64,000 nt of DNA from Trichobilharzia szidati (taxonomy: Eukaryota > Platyhelminthes > Trematoda > Strigeidida > Schistosomatidae), in contig OX235273.1 of the NCBI GenBank assembly GCA_944472155.2, positions 105,360,582 to 105,424,581 on the forward strand. Direction: 5' to 3'. The position numbers and the translations under genes were made by a program. Below the pieces are notes generated by a model. The model saw nothing but the letters and a program-made list of their open reading frames with translations. It had not been told where the DNA came from and did no database searches. Below are positions 45,791 through 56,233 of this stretch, piece by piece (the first letter of the stretch is position 1; each line of letters begins with the position of its first letter).

Positions 45791-46470
45791 TAGAACTTTT
45801 CTCCTGAAATATCTTGTCCAGCTGTCTGGTGAAACATACAAGCAGTAAGTTACATTCATCAGGACTATTTATTCACCGATCTAATGCAGTGTACATTTAC
45901 TGTAACTTTTGATCAACTTGTAATCAGCACTACTATTTCCTTTATTTCAGCAATTTTGATTGTGTAGGTTTTGTATTGAACACAGTCAGCCGAAATTTAT
46001 GCAAAATTTGCAACAGTTGGTATATCTCTTGATCTAGATAAGTTCAACAGACTCAGAAAGTAATAAGCACTGATGAAGTTACCCAACCTGATAATGAAAC
46101 GATCTATCGAATTTGCATTCAGCATACCCCATTTATTTGTTTATACTTTTGTAGCATTCATATTTCTCTCACACACTAATTTCATACTATCCACTCACTT
46201 ATATAGTTCCTTTTCTGTTAGGCTACTGTATTTCCCAGTGTCTTTATTGATTTTAAGAACTGGAGACACTTTGTTCCTCAGTTCAGAACGTGATTTGTAA
46301 CTCTTGACAATTCAGTCATTCTCGAAGTATTTCAGACTTTGACTATACATGTATACGAGGTGCGTAGGTGAGCTCCATTGCTAAATTCTAGCCATTGCAT
46401 TATTCATATTTTACTGAAAGTGTATGACAAGGTACACAGAAGGGCTTTGGTTCATCTAACAAAGAGAATC
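45791..46470. other. Unassigned sequence
   Basis: The 75-codon frame at 46073-46300 is hydrophobic but has no family match and no start context; probably chance. Confidence 0.35.
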
Positions 46471-46473
46471 CAA

Positions 46474-47124
46474 GAACGATCCTATTCTTGATATAAGTAT
46501 AAAACTTGGGCACTGTGGTAGAGTATAATTCCATAATGGATAAGAATTTATTTTTAAATCACACAGTGTAGTACAGTTATATTAACTGATGACGTTTCGA
46601 GCACAAACTATTGCTCATAATCATATCAAGTTACTCACACAACTTCTTTCCTTCATTTATATACATGTGTGGAATCGACTAGATATTGGAATAAAATTCA
46701 ATATGAGATAATGTACATTCAGAAATAATAGTACGAGTGTTATTAATCCATTGCAATTAGATGGGAAATACAACGAGTGTTTTTACAGTCATAAATTGTA
46801 TTCTATTTCCATTCAAACACATCAAAAACATTCTATCAATCAACTTATTATGACTGTAAAAACACTCGTTGTATTTCCCATCTAATTGCAATGGATTAAT
46901 AACACTCGTACTATTATTTCTGAATGTACATTATCTCATATTGAATTTTATTCCAATATCTAGTCGATTCCACACATGTATATAAATGAAGGAAAGAAGT
47001 TGTGTGAGTAACTTGATATGATTATGAGCAATAGTTTGTGCTCGAAACGTCATCAGTTAATATAACTGTACTACACTGTGTGATTTAAAAATAAATTCTT
47101 ATCCATTATGGAACGATCCTATTC
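46474..47124. mobile_element. Recently inserted palindromic PLE terminal element with 14-bp target duplication
   Basis: Arms 46531-46794 and 46848-47111 are, by eye, perfect reverse complements (264 bases) around a 53-base spacer. The direct repeat GAACGATCCTATTC lies at 46474-46487 and 47111-47124 and is read as the target-site duplication. The interior contains the family B PLE terminal block (GTGCTCGAAACGTCATCAG, 47038-47056) seen at 32.05, 57.8 and 62.65 kb. The segment 46488-46530 matches the further terminal sequence at 31935-31975. No coding sequence. Confidence 0.85.
47026..47051 (+). ncRNA. Vestigial hammerhead-like stem in the PLE terminal repeat
   Basis: GAGC (47026-47029) can pair with GCTC (47040-47043) and is followed by GAAACGTC (47044-47051), as after stem II in a hammerhead. 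Upstream, ATGATTA stands where CUGANGA is expected, with two core mismatches, so this copy should be inactive. An identical motif lies on the minus strand in the left arm. Confidence 0.35.
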
Positions 47125-47528
47125 ACATGATGATATTCAAGCACTAAGATGCATGCTGCATGATGGTGACTGAGACCTATGCGTTGATGAAGCGTCAGAC
47201 GTTACTGTCTCTGATATCACCTCCTATCTCAAGTTCTCTTTGGACATTTGCTATCTTACTGAAACACTATTCACGAGATTCTATAGGATCTTTTCTCAAA
47301 AACTAAAAAAGGGGCTTGAAAAGGGAAAAGAGAATTTGTATAAATCACATGATAATAATAGTGTTTGAAGAATAAACTCTCTAATGAAGTCTGAAATATA
47401 AGGATTGAATGGGATATATAATGAGAAATTTTTATCATGTAAGAATTCTTCCAACATCCGACAACTTTTTAGTCAACTAACAGGGCCAAAAGCTGATTTC
47501 AGTTGATGGTTATTCTGATGTAAATGCC

Positions 47529-47789
47529 TTGAATCGATCTTGTATTATGCAACAGGCTAACATGATTGAACCTAATGTTTCTAGTCATATAAATAATCAT
47601 TTCCTAAGTTTTATTGGAAAGGATGTATTATCATGTCTCAGCCCATTAAATCCATCATGCCTCCTAGGTTCCGATGGTGTATCAAGCATTTTTTTCAGAA
47701 GTATGGTGATATTTCCAGTTATCCTCTTACGCAACTCTTTGGTGCATCTTTTCACAGGGATACCGTACCTGTTGCCCGGAAAGAAATAA
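47529..47789 (+). pseudogene. CR1 RT, N-terminal fragment
   Basis: An 86-codon frame with LNPSCLLGSDGVSSIFFRSM, the GxDGVxxxFF motif at the start of the CR1 RT domain, then LRNSLVHLFTGIPYLLPGKK. A frameshift follows before the next RT motif. Confidence 0.8.
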
Positions 47790-47862
47790 AGGTGGTCATT
47801 TAACAATCACATCTTCTGGATAAGTTCTGAAGTTTGGGACAATCGCAATCACGTCTCCATTT

Positions 47863-48096
47863 TTGAAAATTGTGGAGAAACCCCTCTTGCGCATTCCGAA
47901 ATCTTCTTTGAAATCTTTTAATGACCCAAAGCAGTTTGATTACAAATGCAGTAGAAGCACCGTGAATGTTGTCGTTGTACTCCACCACAATATTGTTTCA
48001 AGTCTTGGTAAGGGTTCAAAGTTTTTCAAACCTCCTTTTCGGACTACATTGCTGCTTTTGACTCTATTCCTGGCACAATTTTCCAAAGTAAGCTGA
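47863..48096 (+). pseudogene. CR1 RT, QFG/QFDY motif fragment
   Basis: SLKSFNDPKQFDYKCSRSTV then NVVVVLHHNIVSSLGKGSKF parallels QFAYRQGRSTLNAAAVL at 17.0 kb. The following FLDF motif A is disrupted (FRTTLLLLT). Confidence 0.82.
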
Positions 48097-48111
48097 GTCC
48101 TGCATCATGAG

Positions 48112-48591
48112 GTGGCTGTTTTCTTATTTTCGGATAAAAGACGGCATACTATTTTGAATGGAGATCACTCCACTTCGTTGCTAATGGAAACTAGTGTGCT
48201 TCAAGGCTCTCGCGATACTCTTTCCATTCCTTATTTCTTTTTTCCATATTCTTCCACAGCTAACTTCACTGCACATGCTGATGATCTAACCATTTCTGTC
48301 CCAGTAGTTTCTGCACTGCATTTTTCCGATATGAATAGATTCTTATCTGAAGTTAACAAAAGATCTCGCCTAAACGGTCTTGAACTGAGTCCATCTAAAT
48401 GTCATATTAGTAGTTTTAGTTCCAGATGTGAACAAGACTTGCGTAGATTATTTCAGTACCATGATTTCTATAATATTGGCATCACTGTGATAGTGAATAA
48501 ACCAAATATTCCTTATCTCGGCATCAGTTTCTCTTCAAATCTCTGTTGGTCATCTTATATCCTGTTGATTCCTAAGAAAAGTTTTCATTGA
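48112..48591 (+). pseudogene. CR1 RT, catalytic box to thumb
   Basis: A 159-codon frame containing FTAHADDLTISVPVVSAL (the YADD-like box with YA replaced by HA), MNRFLSEVNKRSRLNGLELS, PSKCHISSFSSRCEQDL and PNIPYLGISFSSNLCWSSYI. It ends in IPKKSFH at a stop. Confidence 0.85.
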
Positions 48592-48973
48592 ACTTATTAC
48601 ATAAAGAAGTTGAGGATTTCTGCTGGCATAACTCAACCTCTTCTCATATAATTCATTAATTCATGTATTATGCACACCCCTTTTAATTGTTTGCACTTAT
48701 TAACCCCTGAACTTCTCAAAAATGATTAAATCATATTACGTAGAACACTGAAGGCTGTAAGTAGGGTTAGTATTGTCCCCTTGACTCAACTAACTCACAT
48801 TGTTGTTGATAGTCGTTTTAAGTCTTGAAAGTAGCTGGCTAAAGTTATCTTTTCTGACTCCAAACATGCTCCCCACTTACTTACAACTCTTTCCCTGTAT
48901 CTCTTCAGGTAAACCAGAAGAAATTTCATCAGAATTTATTCTCGTACAGCAAAATATAAAAAACTAACTAAAC

Positions 48974-49365
48974 TGGCATAGTTCTAAAGAATAGAAAGGA
49001 CTGTATCGATAAAATGTTAGCAGTTCTTTCAGACAACAACAAATTCGCTGCACCTTACAAAGAGAAAGACAAAACAGAAATAACAGAAATGCAGCTCATA
49101 AGGATATTGAGAAAGCTTAAAAGTGATCAACTTATCTCTGAAAAGTTCTACGACAGCACTCGACCAACCGGTTCAGTAATACCCCGATTATATGGACTAC
49201 CCGAAACCCACAAACAGGGATTTCCGTTGCGCCCTATTTTGGATATGTTTTGATCTCCATACTATCCGATTGCAAAATGGTTGGCAGAACTCCTACAGCT
49301 TGTTAGAGAACAAATTTCAAAATACAGTCTTCAAGACATGTTTGAATACTTCCACTGTATCAAAT
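48974..49365 (+). pseudogene. PLE RT N-terminal part, upstream of a CR1 insertion
   Basis: Reads GIVLKNRKDCIDKMLAVLSD, KLKSDQLISEKFYDSTRPTG then SVIPRLYGLPETHKQGFPLR and PILDMF, the PLE RT block [VP]xxYGLPKxHK and the xRPI motif. A stop follows, then YPIAKWLAELLQLVREQISK and FEYFHCIK. The reading continues after the inserted CR1 at 50622. The start of the PLE ORF is not present; it begins abruptly at about 48970 inside CR1 sequence. Confidence 0.9.
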
Positions 49366-50621
49366 AATAATAATAATAATGGCTTTATTCCAAACAGTAT
49401 TTGTGGTACAGGTATGGAATTTTCAGCGTTCATTACAATATTGCATCTAATTACCTCATAAATTTTATAAGGATTTAGAAATATAAAGCAACAACAACAA
49501 AAAGAAAAAGAGAAATAAAAGAAAAAAAAGAACAGCATTGCATTCACATATTTAAACAATGCACCACAGGATATGATGTATAAAATTAGTCTGTAATAGA
49601 ATATGTGAGCAACAATATAATAGTAACAAAGAAAGGAGAACAAAAGCTAATGGGAACTATTAGTTAGAGTGCCGCAGTAAATTGATCATGTCATGCCTAA
49701 CAGTTTTCTCATCACATAACAGCTGTGCCAGATAAGGTATTGTGGAGTTTTTATACTTGGTAGTCCTAGCATATAGCCTCCTATAGTTGCTTCTAGTTCT
49801 ACCAGATGAAACGCAAGGAGAGAGCTGCGTATGGAGAGGGTGTTCGGGGTCTGACAATATAGAATTTGCTAGTTTCTTACATGACATTATATGTCTATCC
49901 ACAATTGTGTTAACCAGTTGGTTTAACGAAATCCCACTTGCCCTACTAACAGCTTTTAGTGCCCTATGCAGCGAAGCAAAGTCTTTCTTAAGTAGTCCAG
50001 GAAAGATTAATGGGGAGCAGTAAAGAGGGATGGGTAGAATACAGGAATTGACAAACTGAGAAAGTAAAGACTGCTTTATACCAGACTGCCTAAACTTCCT
50101 TAGGTAGAACGTTAAGCGAAACATCTTTCTAGTCACTAGCAAGATGTGAGAGGACCAGGAAAGATCGGAGGAAATACTCAGTCCAAGGTACTTGACATCT
50201 GATGTAGTTTCAACCTCTATGCCGTCAATGATAGTGAGACCATGTGAGCTAGCTAGTTGTTGAAGGTCACTTTTTCGTCTGAAAGTAAAATTTACTACCT
50301 GACATTTAGACGGATTCAGCTTAAGACCGTTTGAAGAGGACCACTGACTAATTTCCGAGAGAAAGTTATTTAATATGGAACAGTCTGACTGAGAGTTGAC
50401 AGGCATGGAGACAGAAAGGTCATCAGCATACTTGACAAAAGTGGCTACATCAGAATGGGGCAAGTCATGTAAGAAAAAAGAAAACAGAAAAGGAGAAAGA
50501 ACGGCACCTTGAGGAACACCAGCTAAAGTAAGTGAGGTAGAGGAGGACTTTCCATTGTAGACAGTGTACTGCTTCCTTTCAGAAAAGTAGGAATACAACC
50601 ACTTATTTATCCAAAGAGGTG
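49365..50621 (-). mobile_element. Young CR1-like LINE inserted in a PLE, copy g
   Basis: Its 3' end is an (AAT)n-type tail at about 49365-49382, then 3' UTR to 49659 and coding sequence to about 50621. Its sequence is nearly identical to the 1303-2308 copy, but its RT frame is intact. It splits the PLE RT between CIK (49365) and EVGDNHIISLDVES (50622). It is 5'-truncated within the RT domain, so it was never autonomous. Confidence 0.9.
49660..50621 (-). CDS. CR1 reverse transcriptase, 5'-truncated but uninterrupted frame
   Basis: The open frame extends to 50673 but the CR1 part starts near WINKWLYSYFSERKQYTVYN. It carries AGVPQGAVLSPFLFSFFLHD (motif B), DVATFVKYADDLSVSMPV with both catalytic aspartates, the LNPSKCQVVNFTF block, VKYLGLSISSDLSWSSHILL and the C-terminal domain ending INLLRHSN. 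The first residues up to GCRPLP come from PLE sequence at the junction and are not part of the LINE. The endonuclease, motif A and the beginning of RT are missing, so the product could not transpose. Confidence 0.88.
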
Positions 50622-51640
50622 GAAGTGGGCGACAACCACATAATATCACTCGATGTTGAATCTCTCTTCCCAAATTACCCAGTTACGGAAAAGATTTGTT
50701 TCTTATGCAAGTACTTGGAAGAAAATGACTTGAACTTCTACTTAGATTGACTTTAGAAATTCAATTCACATTCAGTGGTACTACCTATAGACAGTAAGAT
50801 GGTGTGGTTGTGGGTTCAGCTTTAGGCCGGTTACTTGCAGGTATTTTCATGGCAAGTTTGGAAAATGGTCCGTTGAAATCGACTTCTCTCTGTACACAAG
50901 GTATTTTGATGACACATTTATCATCTGTGATAATAAATGTGACTTGAATAATGTCCTTCAAGTTTTAACAGCTGCCACCAAGCCATCAAATTTACAATTG
51001 AAGCAGAAACCGGAGAGAAAATATCATTTATGGGCGTCCGACTAACAAAAAGGACTGATGGGACCCTAAGGAGATCAGTATATCGGAAGCCTACATGGAA
51101 CGACTAGCTGGCAAACTTTTATAGTTGGGTACTTACCTATCGCAAACTAAACCTGATAATATTTCTTGCGACTAGAATCCGTAGAATATACAGTCCCGAA
51201 TCAGTAGAAGAGAAGATCACTCTTTTCAGGAAGACCCTATTCGAGAATGGCTATGCAAAACGCTTTATAGATAAACACATAAAGCTGAAAATCAACAAAG
51301 AGCAGCTCCACTCTGTGCCGGAGAAGATGCTGTACATGAATGTGGCGTTCAAAGGCAACCTGCTGGCGGACATCCCAGAGAGAAGAATATCTAACACCCT
51401 GAAAAGAGCGTTCCCCACTTTTGCATTACGATTGGTACTCTCAAGCCGTCATTGTTCTTTAACAATTCCAAAAGCCACTTCTATGTGTATCTACCAATTT
51501 ACTTGATCATGTGGAGCCAAATGTATAGGTTGTTCGATGCATATTTTATCTAAAATAGTCAAAGAACATTATCCCACTTGACTACGAAAAGGTGAAAGTG
51601 AATCAATAAAGAGTGCTATAATTGAACATATATTCAATAC
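50622..51640 (+). pseudogene. PLE RT and GIY-YIG endonuclease, downstream half
   Basis: Reading resumes with DNHIISLDVESLFPNYPVTE (SLDVxSLF is PLE RT motif A, with its catalytic Asp), then FLCKYLEENDLNFYLD, followed by stops. The region of the second DD box is shifted (YFDDTFIICDN near 50892-50925). GVRLTKRTDGTLRRSVYRKP lies near 51030-51090, KRFIDKHIKLKINKEQLHSV near 51250-51320, and MCIYQFT, stop, SCGAKCIGCSMHILSK near 51483-51560 is the GIY-YIG core, in which YIG has become CIG. EHYPT and IEHIFNTGH follow. It runs into the family C terminal repeat at 51643. Confidence 0.88.
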
Positions 51641-51642
51641 TG

Positions 51643-51735
51643 GTCACATATATATATATTTGCGACTGTACAGCTAAGTGAATGAATTCGCCGAAAAGAG
51701 ACTCTTCGCTGAACTACTTTGTTCTTATTTCAAGT
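51643..51735 (+). repeat. PLE terminal repeat fragment, family C
   Basis: ATATATATATTTGCGACTGT, then TTCGCCGAAAAGAGACTCTT and GAACTACTTTGTTCTTATTT match the outer ends of the 27.9-28.6 kb palindrome. Confidence 0.85.
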
Positions 51736-51739
51736 TTTA

Positions 51740-52625
51740 CTAACTTGATCATCGTTCGTCAGTCTGAGGTCATCTTTCGTTGTCAAGCTGACCAATTGGT
51801 AAAGATAACAAAACCATCATGTGTAGATTGTTGGATTTGATAAGTGTATAAGATTATAAAAGCAGTGTGCGTTTACATAGTGAACTTGCTTATCACATTC
51901 GTGTTGATTTTCTCACATCTTGGGGGAGGGAGGTGTTGTAACCAGGTCAGATTCTGTCTTAGTCCATCATTCCTATTAAGGCAATTTGGATTCCACTTGA
52001 TATGAAGTGCTTCTGATGATATTAGACGTTCTTTGTGATTTCTGAAATGCTTTTTCTGGATTATTTCATTAAATAAATTTTATGACCTGATTTTATAGCG
52101 TGTAGATCTATGGCTGATGATTTTCAAAGCTTTCCTAGTTCACTAACTGGATTTTTTGGTGGTCGAACGGATGCTCTACGGTGTTCATTTCTTCTGATTT
52201 TGATTTCTCACGGGCGATGTTTGTTCGATGTATATCGCATCACATACCAAGCATTTTATTTTGTGGACACAATTAGATAGAGAAATTTTAAGGATTTGGT
52301 CTTTTATATGGACAAGGTTGTTTCGTAGTGAGTCTGATATTTTGAAGAAAACTCTAATTTCGAGCTGATTGAGTACTCTTTTAATATTGTCTGAGTCTCT
52401 GCTCTATATGGAATGACGACTGCCGAGGTCCATGTTTTCGGAATGCGTTTTCGGCCATACTTAATGTCTGTGTTGATTTTGTTGATGAAGTTTCTTGGGT
52501 ATTTGTTTTGCTTGAGAGTTTCAGTAATGTTTGATTTTTCTTCCTCTTTTTCTTTCTCATCCGTTATCAGATAGTGCGCTCGTCTAAGAAGATTTGAAAC
52601 AACTGACATCTTTGAACTGAAGGGC
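51740..52625 (-). pseudogene. Second PLE, connector and GIY-YIG, minus strand
   Basis: The frame at 52304-52609 reads VVSNLLRRAHYLITDEKEKE, NITETLKQNKYPRNFINKIN then TWTSAVVIPYRAETQTILKE, the PLE connector (NKYPxxFI and VIPYRAG). Further down, CLVCDAIYIEQTS near 52240-52200 is a GIY-YIG relative in which YIG became YIE. The C-terminal part is full of stops to about 51740. It is oriented tail to tail with the preceding PLE. Confidence 0.85.
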
Positions 52626-52684
52626 TATGATGATCTGAAGTCTAAATATTTATTGGAGTGTGTTATCTTCCTGAATATGGATAT

Positions 52685-52835
52685 ACTAAAATTTATTTTC
52701 TCATGTAAATAATATCTGGATTTGAAGCATGAGCTGTAACTGACAGTTTATATATGGAGAAAACTGAAACACATTAATGCCAAATATTGGATAAAATAAT
52801 GACTGAGTATTTATTGATTAAGAAAGACAATTAGG
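52685..52835. repeat. Dispersed direct repeat, unit 1
   Basis: About 140 bases starting TTATTTTCTCATGTAAATAA recur at 55258-55400 in the same orientation. Both lie upstream of or within PLE-rich sequence and may be PLE terminal or 5' regions. Confidence 0.75.
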
Positions 52836-52914
52836 GTAACCATAACTCCCAAACTGTGGATAATATCTCTTTTAGAAACACCCAGAAATCTAGTTGAATT
52901 GAGGGAATACTGTT

Positions 52915-53765
52915 AAACCGCTGACTTATTCAAAAAAGGCTTGGAATAGAAAAAGAGAATTTTTATAAATCACATGATAATACTGGTGTTTGAAGAATAA
53001 ACTCTCAAATGAAGTCGAAAACAAGATTAAATGGATAATAATGAGAAATTATCATGTACGAATTCTTCTAACATCTGGAAACGTTTTAATCAACTAACAA
53101 GGAAAAAAGCTGATTTCAGTTGATGGTTCTTCTGATGTAAATGCCTTGAATCAATCTTGTATTATGCAACAGGCTAATGTGATTGAACCACATATTTTAA
53201 GTCACATAAATGATCATTTCCTAAGTTTTAGTGGAAAGAATGTATAATCACGTCTCAAGCCCTTAAATCCATTACGCCTCATAGGTCCCAATGATTTAGT
53301 AAGCATTTTATTTCAACAGTGTTCTGATATTTTGAGTTATCCTCTTATCTGACTCTTTGGTACATCTTTTCACAGGGATACAGTATCTGTTGGCTCGAAA
53401 GAAATAAAGGTGGTCCATTTACCAATTTCATCTTCTGGATAAGTTCTACAGTTTAGGTCAATCGCAGTCACGTCTCCATTTGTGAAAATTATGGAGATAC
53501 CTCTCTTGTGTATTCTGAAACCTCCTTTGAAATCTTTTATTAGCCCAAAGCAGTTCTCTGACAAGTGCAGTAGAAGACCGTAGATTCTATCGTTGTACTC
53601 CACCACAATATTGTTTCAAGTCTTGTTAAAGGTGCTAAGTTTGTTCGAGCCTCCTCTTAGACTACATTGCTGCTTTTGACTTTATTCCTGGGACAATTTC
53701 ACTAGGTAAGCTGGTTTAAGCAAACCCTGAGTCCCGGATCATAAGGTGGCAATCTTCTTTTTTTA
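52915..53765 (+). mobile_element. CR1-like LINE, second subfamily, 5' part of RT, copy h
   Basis: Aligns with 47290-48110 (GAGAATTTTTATAAATCACA, CAGGCTAATGTGATTGAACC and CCCAAAGCAGTTCTC blocks). All frames are interrupted. It stops at about 53765 where the palindromic SINE head begins. Confidence 0.8.
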
Positions 53766-53770
53766 GGAGA

Positions 53771-53814
53771 GACCTTCTGGTTACAAGGCGAGCTCGCCTT
53801 GTAACCAGAAGGTC
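53771..53814. repeat. 44-bp perfect palindrome of a SINE head
   Basis: GACCTTCTGGTTACAAGGCG at 53771-53790 is mirrored exactly by CGCCTTGTAACCAGAAGGTC at 53795-53814 around AGCT. It is the part of the Sm-alpha-like SINE between A and B boxes, present twice in inverted orientation without a spacer. Confidence 0.92.
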
Positions 53815-53895
53815 ATCCGTTCGAACCCTGGTGGGCGGGTGCCGATGAAGAGTGCTGAACCAGGACGAAACAAAGTCAAGCAGTACTGCCATGTG
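53793..53895 (+). repeat. Sm-alpha-like SINE, copy 7
   Basis: CTCGCCTTGTAACCAGAAGG, B box GTTCGAACCCTGG at 53820-53832, then CCGATGA (53842-53848), AGAGTGC, loop, GGAC and GAAAC (53867-53871). The core has U4 changed to C and stem II GTGC against GGAC pairs poorly, so it is probably inactive. Confidence 0.82.
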
Positions 53896-53899
53896 TTTA

Positions 53900-54010
53900 T
53901 TTTTATTTGACAATCTTAATGTACATACACACACACAAAATAATTATGTATAAATGCGATTGTACGGCTAAGTAAATGAATTCGCTTTAAAGAGACTCTT
54001 AGCTGTGCTT
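53900..54010 (+). repeat. PLE terminal repeat fragment, family C
   Basis: TTTGACAATCTTAATGTACA, ACACAAAATAATTATG and GAATTCGCTTTAAAGAGACT match the family C palindrome arm, more diverged. Confidence 0.75.
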
Positions 54011-54485
54011 TTCTTGTACTCATGTCTGGATTGGTATTCTTCGTGCCATATTTAGAACGGATTTTGTATGAAGAGTCAAATGTCAGAAAAGAACTAATAA
54101 CCTCCTATTTTTACATTCATTATTCATTATATTTTATATATTATAATTCATTTTGTGTCCACCAACATTAAATTTTTTGGTGGTTTCATTATTATCATTA
54201 TTGTTATTTTACATTTTATGTACTTACATAATTGCAAAAGAAGCTATATAGTTGCAAAATGTATCAAAGCCTGAAAATTTCATCATGTATAATTATTATA
54301 GTTTGGAATAATGCGACTGTTTTTTTTTATTAAACATGTGATGCTTCGGAATCGGGAAAGCAAACATATAACCCCTGTGTTTACTAAAACATCCAAAGAA
54401 GAGCTCGTTTACTTGTTTTAAAAAAAGACAGTTCAATGAAAAAACGACATTTTTATAAATTATTGGAACAGCTATTATTTCAGGT
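54011..54485. other. AT-rich sequence, nothing recognised
   Basis: No element recognised. Confidence 0.3.
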
Positions 54486-54489
54486 GTTA

Positions 54490-54840
54490 GTTTGTATGGA
54501 TTTGATTGGTTACAGGTTTCATCAGGAGCTGACATTAGTTAGAGAACCACCGGGAAACAAGAGAGTGCTGTTCACCTAGCCTGATGATCTTCAGCAATAC
54601 GTACCCAATGCCAGAGTTCGAATCCATGACCTTACTCTTACAAGGCGGGCTTGTGGACCATTCAGCTACGGGGACCCGGTTCAGTGGTCTATGAATTCCA
54701 TTTTCTGCCGATTCACGGAAGTACCAGCCAGTGTCATAGGCAAATAACTGGTCTGTTACCTGGTGTGGTGATCTCCGCTGGTTACCACTTCTCACTGGCA
54801 CTCTAGGTAACTTCCTGTATACAGCCAGTCACCCGTTATC
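54490..54840 (-). repeat. Sm-alpha-like SINE, full length but ribozyme destroyed, copy 8
   Basis: The minus strand has the 5' region near 54800-54690, A-box-like TAGCTGAATGGTCC near 54665, B box ATTCGAACTCT near 54615-54625, then TTGCTGAAGATCATCAGGCT (54600-54580). Stem II and GAAAC are no longer recognisable. About 350 bases, close to the full unit. Confidence 0.8.
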
Positions 54841-55257
54841 AAACATCTAACTGTCAGTCCACTCTCCAATAGTAGGCTGAGATCAAGCTATCAACGTGTC
54901 ATTGGAAAAGAAATCAACGAGTAAATTCATACAGAACAAAATATAGTATCTGAAGTCATTTTATTCATCTTTCTGATTTCCAGTCTGAACGGAATCGATC
55001 AGACGAATTGTGGTATTGATAGGTTTCTTGAATGGATCACTGTGTATTGCTGCTTACCTGGCCGAACTACTTACTGGATAACACTAGCTATTGAAGAGAA
55101 GGGTACTGAGTTAAAGTTTCAGTGTGAACACCATAAGACTAGAGAAAAACGTACGTCAAACTGACTAGTACACTCTGGGATACAACGAGCATCCTGAATT
55201 CCAGTGCTACTGTAGCTACCACATACTAAGTAACAAATTTCATTGTTTTAATAGGCG
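54841..55257. other. Unassigned sequence
   Basis: Nothing recognised. Confidence 0.3.
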
Positions 55258-55400
55258 ATAAAAATTTTATTTTCTCATGTAAATAATATCTGGATTTGAA
55301 GCATGAGCTGTAACTGACAGTTTATATATAGAGAAAACTAAAAACAATTATTGCTTAATATTGGATAAAATAAAGATTCAGGAATTATTGATTTGCTGAC
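55258..55400. repeat. Dispersed direct repeat, unit 2
   Basis: Second copy of the 52685-52835 repeat (CTGGATTTGAAGCATGAGCT, TATATTGGATAAAATAA-like blocks), about 60 bases before a PLE coding piece. Confidence 0.75.
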
Positions 55401-55458
55401 CGAAGTCTTTGAGCTGTCAACTGCATCATCTGGTCGCCCTTGAATGGTAGGTTAATAA

Positions 55459-55851
55459 AGATAGCTTTATTTGGTACAAAAAAGACAGCTTCTGTTACTT
55501 CGGTCAGTCATCAAACGCACATTCTGTGTTGCATCTCCTCTCCTCACATGCCGAACATCTTCGATCACTGTACCAACGATTAAAGGACGAAATTCTGTGG
55601 ATTCTACTTCAAACTGTATCTACAGGTTCACCTGCTGTTGCAGTGACACTTATACAGGTAGAACCAATAGAATGTTCCAATGTCGTCGAAAAGAACATGT
55701 TTCAAAATGGCTACTAAATCACATAGAAAATCACAATGCCAGTAATCTGAATAGAAATCCAGCATCATCCATTGCAAAACACTTATTAATGTCAGGTCAC
55801 AAAATCAATATCAATGACTGTTTCACAATTATTTCACATAAGAGTTATTAA
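55459..55851 (+). pseudogene. PLE connector and GIY-YIG domain, upstream of a pLTR insertion
   Basis: A 126-codon frame: LLRSVIKRTFCVASPLLTCR, SITVPTIKGRN, then CIYRFTCCCSDTYTGRTNRM (GIY-YIG core with YIG as YTG), KEHVSKWLLNHIENHN and SSIAKHLLMSGHKI. It ends in INDCFTIISHKSY at a stop created by the insertion at about 55852. The interrupted C-terminus continues at 56234. The TTG at its beginning is not a natural start. Confidence 0.88.
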
Positions 55852-55852
55852 A

Positions 55853-56233
55853 AAGACAATTGCAGCGAAGAAAATTTTCTTTTCGACGAAGTCATCATCT
55901 AGGCTGTACATTCGTGTATTTATATAAAATGGATGGGAAAGTTCCAGAATAATTTCCGGTTAAGGGTCAAAATAATAAAAATTACAATTAGGAATTAGTG
56001 TGCCATAATAAACAGGGGGACGGATTAAACTCGAACAGAGTAGCATTATAATAATTAAGAAGATTGACATTGTGCAATTGAGGGTTAGAAATGTAGAAAT
56101 AACAAAATATACAGGATGTTTGGATAAAAAACTAATATGATGAATAATTGTTTATGCAATCAGGGATTAAATATGTAGAAATAGTAAAATGACAAAATAA
56201 ACAGGAAGAGTGGGTATGACATATCTCTAATTC
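55853..56233 (+). mobile_element. Solo PLE terminal repeat, family A, inserted in a PLE
   Basis: About 380 bases starting near ACAATTGCAGCGAAGAAAAT and containing ATTACAATTAGGAATTAG and CATAATAAACAGGGGGACGG, which match (in one arm inverted) the flanks of the 14.65-15.91 kb PLE. GTTATT at both edges (about 55847 and 56235) may be a short target duplication. It contains the degenerate TTAAATATGTAGAAATAG tandem blocks. Confidence 0.8.

Larger units (their letters stand above)
47280..48966 (+). mobile_element. CR1-like LINE, second subfamily, RT region, copy f
   Basis: From AAAAGGGGCTTGAAAAGGGA-like sequence (about 47310) to the block encoding YRKKFHQNLFSYSKI-like residues near 48910-48960. Protein blocks: LSPLNPSCLLGSDGVSSIFF near 47640-47700, SLKSFNDPKQFDYKCSRSTV at 47910-47965, HADDLTISVPV near 48270-48305 with both catalytic aspartates, RLNGLELSPSKCH, and NIPYLGISFSSNLCWSSYI. 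It ends without a 3' UTR where a PLE begins. Confidence 0.85.

Noticed and set aside
46073..46300. Small membrane protein
   Set aside because: Hydrophobic composition is expected from AT-rich DNA; no start context, no conservation in the window.
49660..50673. Full start of a 337-residue protein at 50673
   Set aside because: The first residues are encoded by PLE sequence across the insertion junction; the LINE part begins at about 50621.
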